This document shows positions 1 through 4,955 of a stretch of DNA of 8,094 bases, one piece after another. The stretch covers positions 1 to 8,094 of the forward strand of contig DIVM01000311.1 of NCBI GenBank assembly GCA_002435835.1, given 5' to 3'. The position numbers were made by a program, and so were the translations under genes. This DNA comes from Firmicutes bacterium UBA6132 (GTDB lineage: Bacteria; Bacillota_A; Clostridia; Tissierellales; Sedimentibacteraceae). Position 1 is the stretch's first letter, and each line of letters starts with the position of its first letter. Below the pieces are notes generated by a model. That model was given only the letters and a program-made list of their open reading frames with translations, ran no database searches and was not told the DNA's origin.

Positions 1-160
1 ATTTTGTTGGTGTACTTATATTTTGTTCAATTTTCTAATTAATAAACATGTAATTTTTAACGTTAATGTAAATCTTATGTATTTTAAACTTATTCAATTT
101 TTTAAAATAAGAAATATAATTATTATCAAAAGGCTATAAGATGTATTACATAAGTTTTTT

Positions 161-212
161 GTCATTCTGAGAGTTAGGAAGAATCCTATTATTTTACCAT
201 TTAAAGATCCTT
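161..212. repeat. Degraded dispersed palindromic repeat (GTCATTCTGAG type)
   Basis: Bases 161-186 begin GTCATTCTGAG and run on to GAAGAATCC, which resembles the left arm of the short palindromic repeats of the GTCATTCTGAGCG...GAAGAATC type scattered through many bacterial genomes. A short AAAGATCCTT at 203-212 could be what is left of the right arm, but the matching CTCAGAATGAC end is missing. This segment is less AT-rich than its surroundings. Recognition is from memory of the motif; only one decayed copy lies in the window, so repetitiveness is not shown here. Confidence 0.35.
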
Positions 213-233
213 ATATATGTAATTTAATTATAC

Positions 234-262
234 TTGAACATTTAATTAAAAAAATATATACT
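234..262 (+). promoter_or_regulatory. Candidate promoter of dinB, with an SOS-like half site
   Basis: A TTGAAC hexamer (234-239) lies 17 bases before TATACT (257-262), a good sigma-A layout. It would start transcription about 20 bases before the dinB start codon, just ahead of its ribosome-binding site. The -35 box contains GAAC (236-239), half of the GAAC-N4-GTTC type of LexA site known from Firmicutes, but the second half reads AATT, so SOS control is only a possibility. Confidence 0.4.
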
Positions 263-288
263 AAAAATAAAAACAGGCGGGTAATAAA

Positions 289-1491
289 ATGCAAAGAGTA
301 ATTTTTCTGGTTGATATGAATTCTTTTTTTATAAGTTGTGAGCGAATTCGTCATCCTGAAATTATAGGCAAACCTGCTGCTGTAGCAGGCGACCCTGTAA
401 CTCGAACAGGTATAATATTAACAGCAAATTATGAAGCAAGACGATATGGTGTTAAGACAGCTATGAATCTTAAAGAAGCTTTTAAATTATGTCCGGACAT
501 GATTACAATTCCACCTGACCATAAATTTTATGAACAAAAATCAAATGAAGTTATGAACATTTTATCTTCTTTTACTCCAGTTATACAAAAAAACAGTATT
601 GATGAAGCATGGCTTGATATGACAGGTTGCAGTGGTATTTTTGGCGAACCTATAGAATCGGCTAAAAAAATCATGGATCGTATAGAAAAGCAATTAGGTT
701 TATGGTGTTCTATTGGAATATCTGAAAATAAATTTTTATCTAAAATGGCATCTGAAATGAAAAAACCTCTTGGTATTACAGAACTTTGGAGAAAAGATAT
801 AAAAGAAAAAATGTGGCCTTTACCAGTAAATTATATGTATGGTGTTGGAAAACAAACAGCTCTAAAGCTTCAGGATATGGGAATATTAACTATAAAAGAT
901 TTGGCTTTATATGACAAAGATTTTTTAATGAAAAAATTAGGGAAAATGGGCTTTGAAATTTCCCTTCTGGCCAATGGAATTGATACATCACCTGTTACAC
1001 CCCATGAAGATAGTGATATGAAATCAATTGGAAGGTCTACTACATTACCACATGATATTACAGATTTTGAATATGCAAAGGATGTACTCCTACAACTTTC
1101 TGATGATGTAGGTATGACTGCAAGAACATATGGTAAGAAAGGTAGAACAGTTCAGATTACAATTAAATACTCTAATTTTAAAAGTATAACAAGACAGATG
1201 GCCATACCTGAAACTTGTTCAGTAAAAGAAATTTATAATGCAGGTATAAACCTTCTTAAGAAAAATTGGAATAAGGAACCAATTAGGCTTATAGGTATCA
1301 GTCTTAGTGGATTTAATAATAAATATGAATCTGAACAAATTTCACTTTTTGAACTGCCTAAAATAAGCGAAGAAAAAAGCGACAAAGACAAAATAAACAA
1401 AGTAGAAACTGCCATACTTAATATACGACAAAAATATGGTACATCAATAATAAAACCTGGGATAATTATTAATAGAGACAATGAAAAATAA
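289..1491 (+). CDS. dinB: DNA polymerase IV (Y-family translesion polymerase)
   Basis: This is a 400-residue error-prone polymerase that copies past damaged template bases using the replication clamp. The palm opens with VDMNSFF: D9 is the first catalytic metal ligand and F14 takes the steric-gate position (five residues after the Asp, as in E. coli DinB). The second acidic motif SIDEAWLD gives D105 and E106. A helix-hairpin-helix thumb follows at about 183-206 (YGVGKQTALKLQDMG), then the little-finger domain at about 240-340. Near the C-terminus QISLF (350-354) fits the beta-clamp-binding consensus QxxLF, although about 46 residues follow it. Length is normal to slightly long for the family. 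The ATG has an AGGCGG ribosome-binding site at 275-280. All key catalytic residues are present, so it should be active. The Y-family assignment is secure; the split between Pol IV and related Gram-positive DinB paralogues is less certain. Confidence 0.93.
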   Translation: MQRVIFLVDMNSFFISCERIRHPEIIGKPAAVAGDPVTRTGIILTANYEARRYGVKTAMNLKEAFKLCPDMITIPPDHKFYEQKSNEVMNILSSFTPVIQKNSIDEAWLDMTGCSGIFGEPIESAKKIMDRIEKQLGLWCSIGISENKFLSKMASEMKKPLGITELWRKDIKEKMWPLPVNYMYGVGKQTALKLQDMGILTIKDLALYDKDFLMKKLGKMGFEISLLANGIDTSPVTPHEDSDMKSIGRSTTLPHDITDFEYAKDVLLQLSDDVGMTARTYGKKGRTVQITIKYSNFKSITRQMAIPETCSVKEIYNAGINLLKKNWNKEPIRLIGISLSGFNNKYESEQISLFELPKISEEKSDKDKINKVETAILNIRQKYGTSIIKPGIIINRDNEK

Positions 1492-1563
1492 TTGATTTTT
1501 CAAGCCAAATTTAAAAGTTTAAAAAATATTAAAAAAATAGTACACTTTTTAAAAATAAAGTTA

Positions 1564-1569
1564 TATAAT
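1564..1569 (+). promoter_or_regulatory. Candidate -10 box of the TRIC-family gene
   Basis: A perfect TATAAT lies 36 bases before the preferred start codon. The -35 position at 17-base spacing (1541-1546, TACACT) is a poor match, so the promoter is tentative in such AT-rich DNA. No convincing terminator hairpin lies between the dinB stop and this point, so read-through from dinB is also possible. Confidence 0.25.
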
Positions 1570-1605
1570 ATGAACCGACATTAAAAATAAAGGATGTACT
1601 ACAAA

Positions 1606-2232
1606 ATGATTTTACTTAATTCTTTTGAAATAATTGGAACAATTGCTTTTGCAATTTCAGGCGCCTTAGCTGGAATTGAAAAAAAGCTTGATTTGTTTGG
1701 TATTATATTTTTAGCTATTACAACATCTGTAGGTGGCGGCATATTTAGAGATATTATTATGGGAAATACACCTCCAACAGCATTTGTTGATCCATCAGCT
1801 TGTATGATTAGTATTATAACTGCGCTTATAGTGTTTTTCTTTTATGAAATTATAAATAAACTTGAAAATATAATAGTAGTTTCAGATGCCCTTGGGCTTG
1901 GAGTTTTTACTGTAATAGGCTGCAGAACTGCGGTTTTACATGGTGCTAATAACGCATTTATGGTAATTGTAATGGGATTAATAACGGGAGTAGGCGGTGG
2001 AATGTTAAGAGATGTTTTTGCTAAAAATATTCCTACTGTACTTAAAAAAGAAATTTATGCTTTGGCATCTATAATAGGTGGCTTGGTTTATTATTATACA
2101 CATAGTTATTTTTCTGATATTATATCTTTGTTCATTTGTTGTGCAATTATATTTTTAATAAGAATTTTATCAGTAATTTATAATGTAAATCTTCCAGTAC
2201 CAGAATTTAATACAAATAATAATTCTGTGTAG
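1606..2232 (+). CDS. TRIC-type (YicG/UPF0126) membrane protein, putative cation channel
   Basis: This 208-residue integral membrane protein is made of two homologous three-helix halves followed by a seventh helix, the layout of bacterial TRIC (trimeric intracellular cation channel) proteins. Each half carries the family's glycine-kinked motif: TSVGGGIFRDI near residues 41-51 and TGVGGGMLRDV near 127-137, with TPP after the first. In the family these glycines break the pore helices of a homotrimeric channel for monovalent cations such as K+; channel activity here is inferred from homology. I chose the ATG at 1606 because an in-frame ATG at 1594 directly abuts the AAAGG ribosome-binding site (about 1589-1593), which could not serve it. 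That longer form adds only MYYK. The protein then starts MILLNSFEIIGTIAFAISG, as usual for the family. It appears to be a single-gene unit. Confidence 0.88.
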   Translation: MILLNSFEIIGTIAFAISGALAGIEKKLDLFGIIFLAITTSVGGGIFRDIIMGNTPPTAFVDPSACMISIITALIVFFFYEIINKLENIIVVSDALGLGVFTVIGCRTAVLHGANNAFMVIVMGLITGVGGGMLRDVFAKNIPTVLKKEIYALASIIGGLVYYYTHSYFSDIISLFICCAIIFLIRILSVIYNVNLPVPEFNTNNNSV

Positions 2233-2302
2233 TGTAAATATGCATCTATAATAAAAAAATCAAAATATTTTTTGAAAAAAGAACCTAAATACTTAAATCT
2301 CG

Positions 2303-2308
2303 TATAAT
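2303..2308 (+). promoter_or_regulatory. Candidate -10 box of the 48-residue ORF
   Basis: TATAAT lies 38 bases before the small ORF. The hexamer at the ideal -35 spacing (2280-2285) does not match, and the nearest TTGAAA (2272-2277) is too far away at 25 bases. This is therefore a weak call. Confidence 0.2.
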
Positions 2309-2345
2309 AAAATTAAAAAGTAGTAAATAATAAGGAGATTGAAAA

Positions 2346-2492
2346 ATGAGTATTGATGAAATGGTCGATGAATTAGAAAAATATTTAGAGGAAGCTGGAT
2401 TTGAAAATGTTAAGGATAAATATTTAAAAAGTAAAAGTGATGAAGAAATAAAAATTCTTTATGAAGCATCATTTAATGGCAGATTAATTTGA
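2346..2492 (+). CDS. Small acidic protein of unknown function (48 residues)
   Basis: This short ORF starts MSIDEMVDELEKYLEEAGF and ends NGRLI. It has a very good ribosome-binding site, AAGGAG at 2332-2337, eight bases before the ATG. It is rich in charged residues: 13 Asp/Glu against 7 Lys/Arg. The pattern suggests two amphipathic helices (about 3-18 and 31-42) joined by a Lys-rich turn. There is no signal peptide, membrane segment, cysteine or known motif, so it is probably a small cytoplasmic protein. I do not recognise a family and assign no function. It stands alone between the TRIC-family gene and a strong terminator about 105 bases downstream. The well-spaced ribosome-binding site and protein-like composition, unlike chance AT-rich translations nearby, are the reasons for calling it a gene. 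Confidence 0.65.
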   Translation: MSIDEMVDELEKYLEEAGFENVKDKYLKSKSDEEIKILYEASFNGRLI

Positions 2493-2595
2493 TTTAATAC
2501 ATAATCGTATTTTATAAAAAATATGCATAGCATGATTTACTGGGAAATAATCAAATTCTGACAAAATAATATAAAATATATGTCAATATAATAAG

Positions 2596-2634
2596 AAAGA
2601 GCATTCAAGTCAATTCACTTGGATGCTCTTTTTT
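2596..2634 (+). terminator. Strong intrinsic terminator after the 48-residue ORF
   Basis: A 13-base stem, AGAGCATTCAAGT (2598-2610) against ACTTGGATGCTCT (2617-2629), closes a 6-base loop with a single G-U wobble. A run of Ts follows to 2634, and the A-T pairs extend to about 2596. It is the clearest terminator in the window. It ends the unit of the small ORF and insulates the serine acetyltransferase gene. The opposite strand also gives a T-rich tail, but no minus-strand gene reads into it. Confidence 0.87.
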
Positions 2635-2698
2635 AAAAAAGTAATATATAGTTTAATATTTTAACATTTATCCATTTATCTTTTATTTTTTAAACTAT

Positions 2699-2713
2699 CG
2701 TTTTGACAAAACG
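2699..2713. promoter_or_regulatory. Perfect palindrome over the -35 box of the serine acetyltransferase promoter
   Basis: CGTTTTG-A-CAAAACG is a perfect 7-base inverted repeat around one central base. It overlaps the TTGACA hexamer at 2703-2708, so a bound dimeric regulator would block RNA polymerase. I cannot name the regulator; the sequence shows the symmetry and position only. Confidence 0.45.
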
Positions 2714-2731
2714 GCATAATTATATTATTAT
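2703..2731 (+). promoter_or_regulatory. Promoter of the serine acetyltransferase gene
   Basis: A perfect TTGACA (2703-2708) is followed, after exactly 17 bases, by TATTAT (2726-2731). This is the best sigma-A-type match in the window. It predicts a start near 2738 and a leader of about 54 bases, too short for a T-box or S-box riboswitch. Confidence 0.68.
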
Positions 2732-2791
2732 TGTTATAAATAATATAAATTAACTTGGAATTATTTAATACATATTGAAAGGGAGTTTAAA

Positions 2792-3697
2792 ATGGAATTT
2801 AATAATAGAGAAACTATTCAGAATACAGTAACTAAAATAGTTGAAAATTATAACTCTGAAAATTTATTTGCATGTAGGGAAAATAATCATCTTCCAAACA
2901 AAGAAGTTATAATTCAAATAATTAAAGGAATTAGAAGAGTTATGTTTCCAGGATATTTTAGTGAGGAATATACAAATAGCTGCATTTTAGAATATTTTGT
3001 TGGGGATACTTTAACAAATGTTTATGATAAAATGATGATTCAAATTAAAACTGCATTTTTAAATAAAAATGATAATAATTTAAATGAAGAACAAATCACA
3101 AAAATGTCTTATGATATTTGTAATAGGTTTTTTGAAAAACTTCCAACTATACAACAAATGCTAATAAAAGATGTACAAGCAGCTTTTGATGGAGATCCTG
3201 CAGCAAAAAGTAAGGAAGAAATAATTTTTTCATACCCTGGATTATTGGCTATTTATGTATACCGTATTGCTCATGAATTTTATAAAGAAAAAGTTCCTTT
3301 TATTCCAAGGATAATGACTGAATATGCCCACAGCAGAACTGGTATAGATATAAACTCTGGTGCTGTTATAGGTGAATATTTTTTCATAGATCATGGAACT
3401 GGTGTAGTTATAGGTGAAACAACAAACATAGGAAACAATGTGAAACTTTATCAAGGTGTTACTCTTGGAGCTTTGTCAACAAGGAGCGGTCAGCTTCTTG
3501 CTAATGTAAAAAGACATCCTACAATTGAAGATAATGTAACTATTTATTCTGGTTCAACTATTTTAGGTGGTGAAACAGTTATAGGTGAAGGTTCAGTTAT
3601 TGGTGGTAATGCATTTATTACTGAATCAATAGCACCTAATACAAAAGTAAGTGTAAAAACTCCAAAACTAAACTTTTCTGGAAAAAGTGAAAAATAA
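2792..3697 (+). CDS. cysE: Serine O-acetyltransferase
   Basis: The enzyme transfers acetyl from acetyl-CoA to L-serine, giving O-acetylserine, the precursor that O-acetylserine sulfhydrylase turns into cysteine in the cytoplasm. The protein has 301 residues. A helical N-terminal part of about 170 residues is followed by a left-handed beta-helix of hexapeptide repeats (about 185-290). The catalytic pair is visible: D186 in GIDI and H201 in DHGTG, 15 residues apart as in E. coli CysE (D143, H158), followed by VIGETTNIG and QGVTLGA. The ATG has a ribosome-binding site AAGGGAG seven bases upstream. Two differences from enteric CysE stand out: a longer N-terminal region, as in the EpsC-like forms common in Firmicutes and Bacteroidota, and a C-terminus ending GKSEK instead of the terminal Ile that docks into the sulfhydrylase. 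No sulfhydrylase gene is adjacent. Confidence 0.9.
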   Translation: MEFNNRETIQNTVTKIVENYNSENLFACRENNHLPNKEVIIQIIKGIRRVMFPGYFSEEYTNSCILEYFVGDTLTNVYDKMMIQIKTAFLNKNDNNLNEEQITKMSYDICNRFFEKLPTIQQMLIKDVQAAFDGDPAAKSKEEIIFSYPGLLAIYVYRIAHEFYKEKVPFIPRIMTEYAHSRTGIDINSGAVIGEYFFIDHGTGVVIGETTNIGNNVKLYQGVTLGALSTRSGQLLANVKRHPTIEDNVTIYSGSTILGGETVIGEGSVIGGNAFITESIAPNTKVSVKTPKLNFSGKSEK

Positions 3698-3768
3698 TAT
3701 AAAATATAAGCCTTATACTATTCATATTTACAAAATTTATTTTAAATAATATATTAAATTTTTTTACT

Positions 3769-3958
3769 GATTTAGCAAGAAGCATTAAATGCAGCAAGTG
3801 CAGTTGGGGATGACCGTATTCAACAAAAATCAATAGGTTATGTTATACCTGATAAATTTACACACGGTACTTCTGAACAAAGAATGAGATGGTTTAATAA
3901 AGGTTACGATTCAGGAACGTTAAAGGACGGAGATACATTTAACACTAATGATCTATGA
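3769..3958 (+). pseudogene. Relic of a YpfJ-type neutral zinc metallopeptidase (C-terminal fragment)
   Basis: Bases 3776-3955 encode 60 uninterrupted residues that include [31 protein letters not shown] and a Gly-Tyr-Asp-Ser-Gly-Thr tail, closed by TGA at 3956-3958. This is the characteristic C-terminus of the YpfJ family (Pfam Zn_peptidase), where FTHGTSxQRxxWFxxG is strongly conserved. Upstream, the codon before CAA in this frame is a TAG. Ignoring the single G at 3775 restores the expected Asp-Leu-Gln-Glu-Ala-Leu, so a one-base frameshift is visible. Before that, only AT-rich DNA remains back to the cysE stop. The N-terminal membrane segment and the zinc-binding HExxH part are gone, and there is no start codon with a ribosome-binding site. 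The intact family protein is about 250-300 residues, so roughly a fifth survives. The good preservation suggests a fairly recent loss. Confidence 0.85.
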
Positions 3959-3992
3959 TTTTATGCTTTGAGCTAAATTAAGTTATAATTTA

Positions 3993-4045
3993 AAAAGTAC
4001 TTTGAAATTAATTGTTAAAATTAACATCTAAGTACTTTTATTTTA
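3993..4045. terminator. Hairpin terminator between the peptidase relic and the mgtC-family gene
   Basis: AAAAGTACTT (3993-4002) pairs perfectly with AAGTACTTTT (4030-4039) around 27 bases that contain a second small hairpin, TGTTA/TAACA. On the plus strand it is followed by a T-rich tail, so it could be the original terminator of the lost peptidase gene. On the minus strand it lies 15 bases past the stop of the mgtC-family gene and gives a run of five Ts, so it may work in both directions. Confidence 0.55.
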
Positions 4046-4053
4046 TTTAAATA

Positions 4054-4740
4054 TTAGAGTTCTTCTATATGTCTTAACCCTTCAAAAGCGCTTAAACTTT
4101 GAATTATTTGCACATGAGAAATACGTTTTTTAAATTGTAGAAACATTATGGCAATAATTCCTTTATCATCATAATTTCCACTTTTTGTAGTTTCTATATT
4201 TTTTATTTTAATGTCGTTTATTTTACAGTATTCTATGAACTCATCAAAAACGTCAATAGAAATAAATGATGCATAAATATTGATATATGCATTGTTTGAA
4301 TTTAAATAATCATCAAATTTTTTAAAGACCGTCATTATGAGTAATGTAATTAATCCAACAACTATAGCTCCTTCATAAAATCCTATTCCTATGGCAAGAC
4401 CTAAACATGCTGCTGTCCAAAGACCAGCTGCAGTTGTAAGACCTCTTACTTGATTTCTACTTGTAACAATTATGGTTCCTACTCCTAAAAATCCTATGCC
4501 ACTTATTACTTGAGCACCTAATCTTGCGGGATCAGTACCTTCAAACTCATTAAATATATATTGGCTTGTCATCATTACTAATGCTGAACTTACACATACA
4601 AGCATGTATGTTCTAAAACCGGCTGGTCGGCTTTTTCTGCTTCTTTCGAATCCTAATATTCCTCCGATAATTACCGATAAAATAACTCTAAAAGTTATAG
4701 ATATAATATTTAATTCATATAAATCGACTATCTTAAGCAC
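4054..4740 (-). CDS. MgtC/SapB family membrane protein
   Basis: This 228-residue protein has a hydrophobic N-terminal half of about four to five membrane helices (roughly 12-30, 44-62, 75-93, 103-120, 122-140) and a soluble C-terminal half (145-228) resembling the ACT-like domain of longer MgtC proteins. Family signatures are clear: GFER (30-33), RPAGFRT (38-44), DPARLGAQVISGIGFLG (70-86) and VRGLTTAAGLWTAA (98-111). MgtC proteins are tied to growth at low Mg2+ and, in some bacteria, to inhibition of the F-type ATP synthase; they are not proven transporters, so the role here is left open. The annotated start is GTG at 4738-4740, but it lies inside AAGGCGGTG, which itself looks like the ribosome-binding site (compare AAGGAGGTG). 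No ATG, GTG or TTG follows in frame before the first helix. It is divergent from the DUF438 gene. Confidence 0.88.
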   Translation of the reverse strand: MLKIVDLYELNIISITFRVILSVIIGGILGFERSRKSRPAGFRTYMLVCVSSALVMMTSQYIFNEFEGTDPARLGAQVISGIGFLGVGTIIVTSRNQVRGLTTAAGLWTAACLGLAIGIGFYEGAIVVGLITLLIMTVFKKFDDYLNSNNAYINIYASFISIDVFDEFIEYCKINDIKIKNIETTKSGNYDDKGIIAIMFLQFKKRISHVQIIQSLSAFEGLRHIEEL

Positions 4741-4770
4741 CGCCTTTATTTATGTAGTATGCAAAATAAA

Positions 4771-4790
4771 ATGTTAATATATCATAACAT
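4771..4790. repeat. Small inverted repeat over the mgtC -10 region
   Basis: ATGTTA (4771-4776) and TAACAT (4785-4790) are perfect inverted repeats, eight bases apart. They overlap the -10 box and the predicted transcription start of the mgtC-family gene. It could be an operator, but a six-base repeat is easily met by chance in such AT-rich DNA. Confidence 0.2.
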
Positions 4791-4809
4791 CATTTATATA
4801 CATTATCAA
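4781..4809 (-). promoter_or_regulatory. Promoter of the mgtC-family gene
   Basis: Read on the minus strand, TTGATA (4809-4804) is followed after 17 bases by TATGAT (4786-4781). Each hexamer matches the sigma-A consensus at five of six bases. The predicted leader is about 35 bases, too short for an M-box magnesium riboswitch, so any Mg2+ control would have to act at the promoter. Confidence 0.6.
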
Positions 4810-4896
4810 TATGCCAAAATGATATTAATGTTATTATATATATGTAAAATTTCATTTATGTATGATTTGTTTTTATAATAACAAATTAAATACAGA

Positions 4897-4925
4897 TGGA
4901 CTAAAAATACAAATATGGTTATAAT
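4897..4925 (+). promoter_or_regulatory. Candidate promoter of the DUF438 gene
   Basis: TGGACT (4897-4902) and a perfect TATAAT (4920-4925) are separated by 17 bases, giving a start about 12 bases before the strong AAGGAGG ribosome-binding site. Another TATAAT at 4874-4879 lacks a good -35 partner. The space between the two divergent genes holds nothing else I can identify. Confidence 0.42.
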
Positions 4926-4955
4926 TAGATAGTATTAATTAACTAAGGAGGATTT

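Larger units (their letters stand above)
1..288. other. Intergenic region upstream of dinB
   Basis: This AT-rich stretch contains no gene I can support. It holds a degraded repeat-like segment at about 161-212 and a candidate promoter at 234-262, both listed separately. The forward frame beginning at base 2 stays open to a TAA at 137-139, but it encodes a low-complexity Asn/Ile/Phe-rich string with no recognisable motif, so I treat it as chance in AT-rich DNA. The tail of an upstream gene cannot be fully excluded because the window starts here. Confidence 0.5.

Noticed and set aside
2..139. Forward frame open from the window edge to a TAA, possible tail of an upstream gene
   Set aside because: The translation is a low-complexity string of Ile, Asn, Phe and Lys with no motif. 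Long open frames of this kind are expected by chance in AT-rich non-coding DNA.
1233..1481. Minus-strand ORF inside dinB
   Set aside because: It lies wholly within a well-supported coding gene, has no ribosome-binding site and shows only hydrophobic antisense composition.
2559..2592. TGACA/TGTCA inverted repeat and a TATAAT just before the terminator at 2598
   Set aside because: The arms are five bases and 17 apart, and a transcript from that TATAAT would begin at the terminator itself. Both are expected by chance here.
2735..2791. Possible T-box or S-box riboswitch ahead of cysE
   Set aside because: The leader predicted from the promoter is only about 54 bases and has no suitable helices. 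The strong terminator at 2598-2634 lies upstream of the promoter and belongs to the preceding unit.
3733..3765. AT-only hairpin followed by Ts as a terminator for cysE
   Set aside because: The stem is only A-T pairs with a long loop, too weak to support in sequence this AT-rich.
3636..3833. Minus-strand ORF spanning the cysE end and the peptidase relic
   Set aside because: The plus strand over the same bases encodes recognisable protein sequence; the antisense translation shows nothing.
4741..4780. Possible M-box magnesium riboswitch ahead of the mgtC-family gene
   Set aside because: The predicted leader is about 35 bases of AT-rich sequence, far too short for an M-box, and contains none of its conserved elements.
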